From Natrinema hispanicum (GTDB lineage Archaea; Halobacteriota; Halobacteria; Halobacteriales; Natrialbaceae), in the NCBI RefSeq assembly GCF_900111485.1, contig NZ_FOIC01000014.1, forward strand, positions 18,092 through 82,091: a stretch of 64,000 nt of DNA, read 5' to 3'. A model generated the notes under the pieces. That model did no database searches, was not told the DNA's origin, and worked only from the letters and a program-made list of their open reading frames with translations. Each line of letters starts with the position of its first letter. Positions within the stretch are counted from its first letter, which is position 1. The position numbers and the translations under genes were made by a program. This document shows, one piece after another, positions 53,724 to 62,529 of the stretch.

Positions 53724-53800
53724 TCCTTCGTGCTTCATCAAAGCGTATCTCGGATATAAAGGAGAAATCCTCCGCGTACGAATTTCAATCAGGGGCCAGC

Positions 53801-54763
53801 CTAACAGTCGACGACACTCACGAACGACGACTTACGCTTACTGATCGTCGTCGGGTCAACGTCGGCCGCACGACCGAACTCTTCGAGGGTCGGCCTATCC
53901 TCAACGCTGAGCTGGTCGAAGGATGCATGAAGTGACACGGCCGCAGTCACCCTCGGACTAGTTCCGCGATAGTTCCCTTCCTCCCGTTGGTAGACCTCAA
54001 GGAGTCGCTGTGCCCGTCGAAGAACGTCGTACGAGGCACCCACGAAATTCGCGATCCGAACGATGTAGTCCTGCGGGCTTGCAAGGGCCAGTTTGACGTC
54101 ATCGAACTCCCGAACGAGTGCCGTCCTCGCATTAGTTATCTTGTCTTCACTCTCGATACGCGAAGCGGCGAGAAGACGTTCACTAGTCAATGGAATGGAA
54201 GCAGCAGACTCTCGAGCAGCGATCAACAGACACGCACAGACGAACCCCTCGATAGTTCGCCCTCGAACTAGCCCCTCTTCAGAGGCCCGTCTGTAGAGTT
54301 GGGCCGCCGTCTCTTGCTCCGGTTCGGGGATGCCGGTGACAGCTCCGACTCGCTGGAGTTCTCCCAGTGCGTATCCGAGTGTCCCGGTTTCGATCGCATT
54401 TCCCCAGTGACCGGTCCGTACGCGATTTCGCTGTTTGATTGATAAGACGTTACCATTCCCATCCCGACGCCCCCAGCCGACACCGGAACCAAGACCTCGA
54501 TCGACGCGAAGTGCCGTTTCTTGGCCACCAGTTTGTCGTTTCGTTTGCCAATCTCGGCTATCAAATACGCGCGCTCGCCGTCGACTCAACGGTGAGTCGT
54601 CAATAACCAAACCACAATCTTCGCAAACTCGCTCAACGTCAGCCGCACATGCTATGGCTCCGCCACATTCAGAACAGCGGTCCGCCTTTTCGAGAGCACC
54701 CTCAGGACCGAGTTGATTTTCGGACGATACCGCTGGCTTAACGCTGGGTTTGTCGGCGAACAT
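53801..54763 (-). CDS. tfb: TFB-type general transcription factor, divergent
   Basis: In the 320-aa protein, the zinc ribbon is CSECGGAIAC...CEDCGLV, followed by the B-reader/linker region (RARVFDSRDW...). Two cyclin folds are visible: YALGELQRVGAVTGIPEPEQ onward and VREFDDVKLALASPQDYIVR onward, ending with the HTH DVDPTTISKRKSSF. TFB recruits RNA polymerase to the TBP-TATA complex. Haloarchaea have many TFB paralogues that select promoters; this one is shorter in the linker and diverged, so it may serve the island's own promoters. Confidence 0.85.
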   Translation of the reverse strand: MFADKPSVKPAVSSENQLGPEGALEKADRCSECGGAIACAADVERVCEDCGLVIDDSPLSRRRARVFDSRDWQTKRQTGGQETALRVDRGLGSGVGWGRRDGNGNVLSIKQRNRVRTGHWGNAIETGTLGYALGELQRVGAVTGIPEPEQETAAQLYRRASEEGLVRGRTIEGFVCACLLIAARESAASIPLTSERLLAASRIESEDKITNARTALVREFDDVKLALASPQDYIVRIANFVGASYDVLRRAQRLLEVYQREEGNYRGTSPRVTAAVSLHASFDQLSVEDRPTLEEFGRAADVDPTTISKRKSSFVSVVDC

Positions 54764-54990
54764 GGTGTAGTGATTGCCGAATTAGCCTCGTTTTTGAGCG
54801 AGACCGATTCGGTTGAGGCAGGACCTTTTGGGGTCCGTGACTGTCTACACAGACAGAAGGACTCATATTAATACTTTCGCTTAGCACAGAGCATCTTCAA
54901 TTTCGATACTCGAAGAGTCGCAGTTTTCTCTGATTGAGTTCTGGTAGTCAATAGTTGGAGCATCTGCTCGTTATCGATCAGTCTTAGGAA

Positions 54991-55019
54991 AACGGCTCCA
55001 CAGAATAGGTGGAACCGTT
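54991..55019 (+). repeat. inverted repeat in the gap between tfb and the vWA gene
   Basis: AACGG-c-TCCAC at 54991-55001 pairs with GTGGA-a-CCGTT at 55009-55019. A second hairpin, ATGGCGC-TATAC-GCGCCAT, lies at 55127-55145. In the roughly 600 bases from 54764 to 55364 I see no gene; these stem-loops could be terminators, attachment-site arms or the remains of a transposon end. Confidence 0.4.
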
Positions 55020-55364
55020 GCCCCGTTCGCCGTTATGCGTCAGGGGCCACCGTTGACCACTGATTCCCTATTGTTCTATGGGAACAGCCCGATCGACGGT
55101 GTCGTTTGCCTCTCGGCAATCACTACATGGCGCTATACGCGCCATTTGAAGCGTAGATGCGCTCCGCTATGAACGTTGTGCTACTAGTGATCAGACAAAA
55201 TTGGTCGAATTCGACTCAGAACAAAGATACCGATCCCTCATCAAACGGCTGTTTCTGAAATAGATACCGAGTGACGGTTTTAGGCATGATCACCGATGGA
55301 CAGAAGTGTGACAGTTCAATCCGGGTTTCCTGTTTAAATAGAATTGATGACATTCACTCTCTGT

Positions 55365-55982
55365 ATGGAGACACACATTACGTTCGTTCTGGACTCGTCT
55401 GGTTCGATGGCAGCGATCGAGGACGACACCAAGGGAGGTTTCAACAGTTTCCTTGAGGAGCAGCGGGATGAACCGGGATCCGCCACGGTAACGTTATACG
55501 ATTTCAACACAAACGTCAGCCGGGCTTACGAGGGGGAGTCAATCGAAGACGCACCGAAACTTGACGACAACTATACGCCTAGTGGGAGAACGGCACTCCA
55601 CGATGCTATCGCCACCGCAATCGATGAGACTACTGATTACCTAGCAACTATAGAAGAGTCCAATCGGCCATCGAACGTGATCGTCGTCGTGCTCACCGAT
55701 GGGAAAGAGAACGCATCCGAAACCACCGAAAACATCGTCCGCGATATAGTCGAACAACGTCGGGAGAAGCACGGTTGGGAGTTCCTGTTCGTCGGCGCCA
55801 ATCAGGACGCAGCGCTGACTGCCTCAAGTATGGGAATGGATCCAAACCGATCGCTCGACATGGATCACAGCGGAGAAGGTGCCCGGAACGCGTACCAATC
55901 GACCTCGGAACGGATCAGTCAAGCCCGCCGAGAAGGATCGACTGGAGGGTATACTGACGAGGATCGACGTAAACAGGACTAA
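55365..55982 (+). CDS. von Willebrand factor A domain protein
   Basis: The protein is 205 aa from ATG 55365; TTTAAATAG at 55333-55341 is 25-30 bases upstream, indicating a leaderless transcript. The MIDAS metal site is complete: LDSSGSM (D-x-S-x-S), GRTALHDA (Thr) and LTDGKEN (Asp). No signal peptide or membrane helix is present, so it acts in the cytoplasm, probably binding a protein partner through Mg. Ter-type and defence-island vWA proteins are similar; it stands alone here upstream of the dpdA-like genes. Confidence 0.82.
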   Translation: METHITFVLDSSGSMAAIEDDTKGGFNSFLEEQRDEPGSATVTLYDFNTNVSRAYEGESIEDAPKLDDNYTPSGRTALHDAIATAIDETTDYLATIEESNRPSNVIVVVLTDGKENASETTENIVRDIVEQRREKHGWEFLFVGANQDAALTASSMGMDPNRSLDMDHSGEGARNAYQSTSERISQARREGSTGGYTDEDRRKQD

Positions 55983-56060
55983 CCAGACGGTTCATATTTT
56001 CTCATTCAAATTGCGGACCGAAAATCACTCTGTTGCAGAAGGAAACCCACAAGTTCAATC

Positions 56061-56313
56061 CTGTCTCTTACCCAGATGTTCGCGGTGTTCCAAACAAGCG
56101 TTTTAGACGCTCGCAGCTTCGATTTACGACCGAAAACTCGAGGTGAGGGTCGATTCGGGTGGCAATCTCAGCGGAGAGAATGGACGAATGCGGATGTGCG
56201 ATATCGTCGAAATCGATCCTTACGGCTGTTCAGGCCCGTGAATACCGGGAGTTGTGGTCGTATTCATTGATCCGTTCTCTCACTACAGCGGCTCCATTGT
56301 GGGTAAGAGACAG
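56061..56313 (+). mobile_element. 253-bp MITE with 14-bp inverted repeats and 10-bp target duplication
   Basis: CTGTCTCTTACCCA at 56061-56074 is the exact complement of 56300-56313. Both ends are flanked by the direct repeat AAGTTCAATC (56051-56060 and 56314-56323). The end sequence resembles IS4-family (ISH8-type) ends, which make 10-bp duplications in haloarchaea. The inside contains no transposase, only a short stretch that may be a transposase tail. It has inserted just before the dpdA-like gene; otherwise 55983-56401 holds no gene. Confidence 0.85.
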
Positions 56314-56401
56314 AAGTTCAATCGTGGGTAGCCGACAGCGCGACTCAAGTGGGGAGATTCATATGCGAGAGCGGGCAACCATCTCGTGGTGAATATCATC
56401 T

Positions 56402-58606
56402 GTGAGATTCTACGTCCCTGAATGGGATGATAACGTCGACGCTCACTACGATTTCGAGCACGACGAACATTCTGAGCTCGGGAAAGACGAGCGAGAGTTG
56501 CAATATATCTGGGATATCTTTGACTACGAAACGACCCCGATAGACGGCGTTCTCATTTCACGCGAACAAGTTGAGGAGAGTGCAACGAAGTTCGACCAAC
56601 TCACATCCCACGGCGTCTACAACGAACAATCGGGACTCAACGTGCCCGACTGGCTCCCGACAATCAGCGACTGCGGCGCCTGGGGTTACAAATCGCTCCC
56701 GTTTCCCCCCTATGGGAACGACGAGATGCTGGCGTTCTACGACGAACTCGACGTCACGGTCGGCGTGACGATCGATCACCTCGTGCTTAGCTCTGATCAC
56801 GAAACTCGGCTCTATCTGGATCAGCGTGCGTTCGCCGAGTCTACGCTCACCTCAAGTGACCTTCCTGAAGAATTAACTGACGAAGTCGACGTTATGATCG
56901 ACGAATGGCCGGCGGAGTGGCCAGAGTACGTTGCCGACCACAACTCGACAATTTTCAATGTCTCGTCAGTCGCCCCATTTGAGCCGGAAGACTTCGAAGG
57001 CGAGCCAGCTGCCGTCCTCGAGCGACTCCGAGACGATCCGCGGGCCGTCTATCGAGAAGACGACACGGAGTTCCGGTACCAGCTGACTCTCGACAATGCC
57101 GCGGAGATGAAAGACCTCTACGACGCAAACGACTATTCCTTCCGTCTCATGGTTGCGATCCAGGGCTGGGATCCGATGTCGTACGCACAAGCCGCAGATC
57201 AGGTACTCGACCTCGGATACCAATATCTCGGGATCGGTGGTGTTGCGGGCACCAATGCCAGCAGAATTCGAGATATCGTCACTGGCGTCGGGAACGCAGT
57301 GAAAGAACACGAGCGAGCGCGCAAGACGAGAGTCGACACACACGTGTTCGGCTTCGCAAAAACCGATGCGTTCGACACAGTCGGCCGAACCGGGATGTCG
57401 AGTTTCGATAGCGCAAGCATGCTTCGGGCGGCCTGGACCGGCGGCGACAACTATCATCTCGACAGCGAGCAGCGATACGACGCACTTCGTGTTCGATTCG
57501 GATCGAACAGGGATCCACTTGACAAGCGAATCCAAACTGCACTCCGTGGGCAAGAACTGCTTCACTCGCTTCGTGCATTTGACGAGGAAGAACCAATCTC
57601 ACAAGCGATCAAAGAGTGGGCCGCTGAAGCAGAGCAGGCGCTCAACGAACTGGCTCCCTATCTAGAAGCCCATCGACACGACGACGAGTATGATCAACGC
57701 CTCCTCCGCGACATTGAGGAGCACTTCCGCGATGACTACGACCACGGTCGCGAGCTGCGGGCGAGTTTCAGCCGCCCCTTCCGGAAAAAGATAATCAAAC
57801 TGCTCCGAGAAGACGATCCTGAATCGCCGGTCGATTTCGAAGAGTACCAAACATTGATCGACACTGCTCGAGAGCATTTCGAGGGAACGTTCCCGAGAAA
57901 GTCGGACAAGATCAAGCAGCGTGAGGAGTATTCAGGAGAGGTTGCGACATTCGATCAGATTTGGCAACTCGTCGAGGATTACGCGTCGTGGATCGGTGAC
58001 GACAACCTACTCGAGGAGTACAAGACACTGCTTCGAGAGAAGCCGTGGCGAGACTGCGATTGCCGAATCTGTGAGGAATTCGGGATCGAAGTCGCGATCT
58101 TCCGTGCGAACAATCGCAACCGGCGCCGCGGCTTCCATAACACGAAACGGTTCTACGATCAGTTCCGAGAAGCGCTGCCGAAAACGCTCGTCGTAACGCC
58201 AGCGACAGATACGATCACGAAGACCAGTACGGTCGAAACCCACCTCCTCACTGAACGGACGGACTTCTGGGCCGACGTCCACGATCTACCAGTAGCGGAG
58301 ATTGGCGTAGTAAGCGGAACTGGCGTTCACGAGTGGTGGGCCGAGCCGCCAGAAGCCGTTTCGCACGAGTCGGAAGCCATGACAGCATCCGTCGGTGAGT
58401 TCTGTGCACGCTATCAGAACGCATTCCTGTACGACCCAGAGAAGACGGTTTCGCAGGACGTGGTTGCGGCGATTGAACGCAATGGATGCGTTGTCGAGTC
58501 GTATGAGAACACGGAGGAACTCCGAACGGCTGTTCTCGACCGCCTTGGATACGATAGCGAGTTCCTGCCGGAGTTTATGGTACAAAAGGGGCTGATGGAG
58601 TTCTGA
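56402..58606 (+). CDS. dpdA: DpdA-like DNA-guanine transglycosylase
   Basis: The protein is 734 aa from GTG 56402. A TGT-like TIM barrel is recognisable: SDCGAW at 89-94 replaces the usual DSGGF and keeps the general-base Asp90; VDTHVFGFAKTDAFDTVGRT and SSFDSASMLRAAW supply the nucleophile region with Asp336. A zinc site CDCRIC ... H (near 551-580) is the TGT metal site. The inserted helical region (about 360-540) and the C-terminal extension of about 150 residues are not found in tRNA enzymes. DpdA proteins exchange guanine for preQ0 in DNA. It is followed after two bases by the 233-aa gene. An ArcTGT-like tRNA function is the alternative, but the divergence and context argue for DNA. Confidence 0.72.
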   Translation: MRFYVPEWDDNVDAHYDFEHDEHSELGKDERELQYIWDIFDYETTPIDGVLISREQVEESATKFDQLTSHGVYNEQSGLNVPDWLPTISDCGAWGYKSLPFPPYGNDEMLAFYDELDVTVGVTIDHLVLSSDHETRLYLDQRAFAESTLTSSDLPEELTDEVDVMIDEWPAEWPEYVADHNSTIFNVSSVAPFEPEDFEGEPAAVLERLRDDPRAVYREDDTEFRYQLTLDNAAEMKDLYDANDYSFRLMVAIQGWDPMSYAQAADQVLDLGYQYLGIGGVAGTNASRIRDIVTGVGNAVKEHERARKTRVDTHVFGFAKTDAFDTVGRTGMSSFDSASMLRAAWTGGDNYHLDSEQRYDALRVRFGSNRDPLDKRIQTALRGQELLHSLRAFDEEEPISQAIKEWAAEAEQALNELAPYLEAHRHDDEYDQRLLRDIEEHFRDDYDHGRELRASFSRPFRKKIIKLLREDDPESPVDFEEYQTLIDTAREHFEGTFPRKSDKIKQREEYSGEVATFDQIWQLVEDYASWIGDDNLLEEYKTLLREKPWRDCDCRICEEFGIEVAIFRANNRNRRRGFHNTKRFYDQFREALPKTLVVTPATDTITKTSTVETHLLTERTDFWADVHDLPVAEIGVVSGTGVHEWWAEPPEAVSHESEAMTASVGEFCARYQNAFLYDPEKTVSQDVVAAIERNGCVVESYENTEELRTAVLDRLGYDSEFLPEFMVQKGLMEF

Positions 58607-58608
58607 TC

Positions 58609-59310
58609 ATGGACATACTCGTTATCGACCAATGTTCGAACAGCAAGTCGTACCCGGACGAAAGCGTCGTCTTTGACGCGGCCGAAATCGACGACACAGG
58701 TCTCGATGAGCTTCGTGCTCGTGATGATGCTGTCAGTGTACCGGCGAGAAAGCTCTACGAAGGCCGACAGCAGCAGTACATCAGTGAAGCGGTCGACTCG
58801 CTTCGAGCCGATGGCCATACCGTCGATCGATATTTCATCAGTGCCGGATTCGGACTCGTTGCAGAGCGTGAGGAACTCCCACCGTACAACGCCACTTTTG
58901 CAGAGATGACTGCAAGCGAGATTGACTCACGGTCGGCCTCCCTCGAGATTTCGGAGCGAACACGTGACGCAATCACATCTTCCTCTTACGATATCGTCTT
59001 CTTCGCACTCGGGAGCGATTACTATCGTGCCTTGGAGTTGTCCGACGTGCTGTCTGCGTTGCCGGCCGACACACTCGGTGTGACCTTCAATCAGGAGGAG
59101 TTCGCGGATCAATATGAGAATGTCATCTCGATTCCAGCACGCACCGAACAAGCGAAGGAACAAGGGACGATCGTCGTCGCGCTCAAGGGGAACTACCTGA
59201 AAAACTTCGCGGACAATCTCGCTTACGACAATGAACCTGATTCACTCGACGATGTGGAATCGGCGTGCCTCTCTGAGCCGACATCGCAGCAAGACTTGAC
59301 CGATTTCTAG
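58609..59310 (+). CDS. DUF6884/ArcS-core-like protein, candidate 7-deazaguanine processing enzyme
   Basis: The 233-aa protein begins with a strand and the motif IDQCSNSKSYPDES, which has the C-x3-K-x-Y spacing of the ArcS signature (PC-x3-KPY, from memory). It continues with VPARKLYEGRQQQY and YFISAGFGLV, then LPPYNATF, the hallmarks of DUF6884/YaaA-like proteins. ArcS adds lysine to the nitrile of preQ0 in tRNA on the way to archaeosine. Lying between two TGT-like genes, this protein could act on preQ0 already placed in DNA. That step is inference. Confidence 0.62.
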   Translation: MDILVIDQCSNSKSYPDESVVFDAAEIDDTGLDELRARDDAVSVPARKLYEGRQQQYISEAVDSLRADGHTVDRYFISAGFGLVAEREELPPYNATFAEMTASEIDSRSASLEISERTRDAITSSSYDIVFFALGSDYYRALELSDVLSALPADTLGVTFNQEEFADQYENVISIPARTEQAKEQGTIVVALKGNYLKNFADNLAYDNEPDSLDDVESACLSEPTSQQDLTDF

Positions 59311-59390
59311 ATCCCGTATCTAGTTCTAATATATCATTTCGTGTCATAGTATGACCATTACCTTGAGGCGACCAGCTGAGCTAAAACCCG

Positions 59391-60425
59391 ATGCTGTACC
59401 GGCAACGGGTGCTCGATCTTCCCCATGGAGAACTGCAGACACCAGTTCTCTTTCCCGTCCGAAATCTCGGGAAGCGATCGAGTGACAACACACCAGAATA
59501 CGTAGGGACGATCCCGGATCTCCCGACCGCGATGATCAACGCCCGGGCGATCAGGAACCGGGACCCAATGTGGAATCGGCTAACCAATGGAGTATCACTC
59601 CGAGAGGAGATGGATGTCCCGGAGCATACGATCGTCTACGCCGATAGTGGCGGATACGATTTCAGTCAAACAGAACCAGACACGACGCCTCGAGAAACAC
59701 TCGAGACCCAACGGTTGTTCGACGCGGACATCTTCGGCACGGTGGACATCCCCCTCTCGCGAGAGAACCGAGCAGCGGAGAATCAGCGTCGAATCGAGCA
59801 GAGCATCGAACTGGCGTTAGAGGCAAGTGATCATCACGATGGCGACGAACTTCTGCTCGCAAGTGTCCACGGGTATGACCCCGAGACGCTTCGAAATAGC
59901 ATCCAGTATCTAGAAAGTCGTGGTGATTTTGATGGCTACGCGCTTGGGAGTCTTGTTCCTGTTCGGTCAGATTACGAAAAAGTCACAAAGCTAGTGTTAG
60001 CCGCACGAACTGCGACGGACAAACACCTTCACGTCTACGGGCTTGGCGGTCTGGTCTATCAACCGCTTTTGCTGTATCTCGGTGTCGACAGTTTCGATTC
60101 GTCCGCCTTCATTCGAAGTGCGGGGAATCGAAACTACCTGCTTCCCGGATTCGGCGGCGAAGAACTGTGGAATATCGACGAACTCGAATACCTTCCCTGT
60201 CCCTGTCCCGTCTGCGGTTCTCGAACACTTGATGATATCAGAGACGATCGCGACGCATTGGTCAGACACAATCTCTGGGCCCTGGCAGCGGAGTTACGTC
60301 GGTTTCGGTACGTCGCGGCTGCTGGCAAGGATATCGAGAATTATCTCGATCTCAGATTCCAGGGCAACGAGGTGACACAACGGGCGTACAGAATCGCCAA
60401 GCAGCAAGTTCGGAGGTTAGCGTGA
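59391..60425 (+). CDS. second TGT/DpdA-like transglycosylase with intact catalytic residues
   Basis: In the 344-aa protein, VYADSGGYDF contains Asp85 of the base-binding DSGG motif, ASVHGYDPETL and LGSLVPVRSDYEK form the middle strands, and VYGLGG with GVDSFDSSAF gives the nucleophile region (Asp236). CPCPVC at 270-275 and a His near 293 make the zinc site. The compact size lacks the tRNA-binding PUA part of archaeal ArcTGT, so a DNA substrate is likely. Two TGT-type paralogues in one cluster may form a heterodimer. Its stop overlaps the next GTG start. Confidence 0.75.
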   Translation: MLYRQRVLDLPHGELQTPVLFPVRNLGKRSSDNTPEYVGTIPDLPTAMINARAIRNRDPMWNRLTNGVSLREEMDVPEHTIVYADSGGYDFSQTEPDTTPRETLETQRLFDADIFGTVDIPLSRENRAAENQRRIEQSIELALEASDHHDGDELLLASVHGYDPETLRNSIQYLESRGDFDGYALGSLVPVRSDYEKVTKLVLAARTATDKHLHVYGLGGLVYQPLLLYLGVDSFDSSAFIRSAGNRNYLLPGFGGEELWNIDELEYLPCPCPVCGSRTLDDIRDDRDALVRHNLWALAAELRRFRYVAAAGKDIENYLDLRFQGNEVTQRAYRIAKQQVRRLA

Positions 60426-61321
60426 CGTCTGAACGTCCGACAGTCCGTCCCGTTACGCTTGGCCGGCTCACAGAACTGACCCATCTCTGTGAGACAGCAG
60501 GGAAAACGACTGACGAGGTCGAAGAGGCGTTGGATATTACACATCGTCGAGCGCGTGAGACGATCCTCGAGACGACTCGGATCGGGCTTCTCGAAGAATA
60601 CGATGGAGAAGGTGATGAGGACGCGATCTATCGAACAACCCCTGTCGGAGAGGAGTTCCTGAACGCGGTCCGCAACGAAAACTGGGCAAAAGCGGATGAA
60701 ATCTTAGCCGTTCGAAGTCCACATTATGGCGCCTTCACCGAGTCGCTGTCCGAACTCGAGCCGGTTGGTCCTGGCGAATTGCTCGACCACCTCGAAGAGG
60801 CACACGAGTTCTCACCCTATTCGTTCAACCAGACTGGAATCGAGGTCGTTGGCAGTTGGGGTGAGCGACTCGGTGGGATTCAACGAAACGCCTTCACGGG
60901 CGACTATTACGCCGTCGATCGCGAGGCTGTACCGCCGAATTTCCAGTACGTGCTCCTCGAGGTCTACGATGCCCTCGAAGAGACGGCTGGAGTCGACCTT
61001 CGACAGCGGTACCTCTCGATTCCTCGGCTCCGAGAACGAACCTGTGAACGGCTCGGATGTCCTCGAGCAGCGTTCGACCGAGGCCTCTCGAAACTCTGCC
61101 AAGAGAACGTTGGCAAACTCGAACTCTCGGGAGCTCCATTAGACACGGAGGCCAAAGATTCAGCACTCGGCATCAAGCAGATCGAGCTCACAGACGGCGA
61201 ATCGCTCGTCTCGACCTCGCAATCGACCCAACAGGTAATGGCCGGTCTCGAACAGTTCGACAAACAGTACTACTACCTCGCAGTGTACGACCGCGACATT
61301 ACGTTCACACCAGACCCATGA
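60422..61321 (+). CDS. winged-helix protein paired with an AAA+ ATPase
   Basis: The protein is 299 aa from GTG 60422, overlapping the TGT stop. The N-terminal wHTH is clear (TTDEVEEALDITHRRARETI, then GLLEEYDG and YRTTPVGEEFL). The middle is helical/aromatic (HEFSPYSFNQTGIEVVGSWG), and there is a second small DNA-binding-like region near 215-235 (RERTCERLGCPRAAFDRGLS). It overlaps the ATPase by ATGA. The wHTH + ATPase pattern repeats that of 21236-22096 with 18333-21239. Confidence 0.62.
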   Translation: MTSERPTVRPVTLGRLTELTHLCETAGKTTDEVEEALDITHRRARETILETTRIGLLEEYDGEGDEDAIYRTTPVGEEFLNAVRNENWAKADEILAVRSPHYGAFTESLSELEPVGPGELLDHLEEAHEFSPYSFNQTGIEVVGSWGERLGGIQRNAFTGDYYAVDREAVPPNFQYVLLEVYDALEETAGVDLRQRYLSIPRLRERTCERLGCPRAAFDRGLSKLCQENVGKLELSGAPLDTEAKDSALGIKQIELTDGESLVSTSQSTQQVMAGLEQFDKQYYYLAVYDRDITFTPDP

Positions 61322-62469
61322 GCGAAGCCTTCGACATCACCGACGAGACGCAAGACTACGACCAGTTCGGACTCACCGGGAACCCGTTCCCGTATAGTCC
61401 CGTCCCTGCGGAAGATCCAGAAATTTACTGTGGTCAAGAGCAGGCGACGAACACGATCAGTTCGACAGTCTCAACGACCCTCTCAACTGGGAAGTCGAAA
61501 CACCTCGTCGTCACTGGAAAGTACGGCAACGGCAAATCGCATACGCTCAAGTATACCCGGTCGCTCCTTCGGGATCAAGACGACGTCGTCGTTGGCTACG
61601 TTGCTCAGCCGGGAGAGGGGTTCGTCGATATCTACCACGAATTCATGTACGACCTCGGCTTCGCTGAGGTACAAGATATCGCGTACGAGTATCTCGCGTC
61701 GATCGCTCAGGACGTTACCGAGACGAATCCAGTTGGAGCGAGTGCAATGCGTTCGCTGATCGACGATGGGGACGTGCTTCTCTCCGAAATCGTTCCCGTA
61801 GCAATCAAGCGATTGAGCGACGTGACGCAGTTCGCAGACTTTGCCAGAGCGATCGTCCACATGGTGTACGAGGATACGAATCTGTACGCCTGGCAGTGGC
61901 TCACAGCTGAAGGGATTCGATACGAGCAGAGAAAAGAGATGGAGATCCATACTGCCCTCGACGACGATACAATGGGCGTGCGGGCGTTTACGGCGTTGAA
62001 GAACTTGCTGCTCGAGTTAGGGTATACGGCTGTGTTCGTCTTCATCGACGAATTCGAAAGCATCGCCCGGCTTTCGTCGAAAGACGAGCAGGCGACGCTG
62101 AACAGCATTCGCCATCTGATGGATCAGAACAGCGATGGACTCTGTCTGTTGTTTGGGTGTGCGCCGGAGGTGTGGCAGGATGTGATGAGTGAGTATCACG
62201 CGTTTAGCGAACGAATCGGTCAGGAGGTCGCACTTCGACCGCTGACGAACGAGCATCTCCATGAGTTGGTCGAGGAGTATCTCAACCAAGAACGTAGACG
62301 GGAAGAATCCGGAGTCCAGCCGTTCACGGAGGACGGCTTGGACATGATTTTGCAGCGATCCCAAGGGAATATCCGTCAGGTTCTCTCCGTGTGTAGCCGA
62401 CTTCTTGACGCAGCAGCACGAGAACAGCGGTCAGAGATCACCGCTGAGTTCGTCGAAGAATCGATTTGA
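61318..62469 (+). CDS. AAA+ ATPase (ExeA/TniB-like)
   Basis: The protein is 383 aa from ATG 61318 (a longer frame upstream overlaps the previous gene and is rejected). The start FGLTGNPFPYSPVP is typical of ExeA/TniB-type ATPases. Walker A is GKYGNGKSH near residue 63, Walker B VFVFIDEFES near 243, sensor 1 LLFGCAPEVW, and the C-terminal helical lid follows (LTNEHLHELVEEYLNQ; QRSQGNIRQVLSVCSRLL). It could load or regulate the modification machinery on DNA. BrxD-like (DUF2791) is the nearest alternative. Confidence 0.7.
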   Translation: MSEAFDITDETQDYDQFGLTGNPFPYSPVPAEDPEIYCGQEQATNTISSTVSTTLSTGKSKHLVVTGKYGNGKSHTLKYTRSLLRDQDDVVVGYVAQPGEGFVDIYHEFMYDLGFAEVQDIAYEYLASIAQDVTETNPVGASAMRSLIDDGDVLLSEIVPVAIKRLSDVTQFADFARAIVHMVYEDTNLYAWQWLTAEGIRYEQRKEMEIHTALDDDTMGVRAFTALKNLLLELGYTAVFVFIDEFESIARLSSKDEQATLNSIRHLMDQNSDGLCLLFGCAPEVWQDVMSEYHAFSERIGQEVALRPLTNEHLHELVEEYLNQERRREESGVQPFTEDGLDMILQRSQGNIRQVLSVCSRLLDAAAREQRSEITAEFVEESI

Positions 62470-62529
62470 TTGGAGTCTTTGAGGTCGTACCCCGAGATCA
62501 CATAGTATCCTTAGTTTCGTAATTTCCTC

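Noticed and set aside
59352..59480. An earlier ATG (59352) for the second transglycosylase
   Set aside because: It is in another frame and leads to a short Arg/Ser-rich product; ATG 59391 opens the TGT-like protein.
61057..61317. N-terminal extension of the AAA+ ATPase
   Set aside because: It is Arg-rich and inside the previous gene; ATG 61318 begins the ExeA-like FGLTGNPF region correctly.
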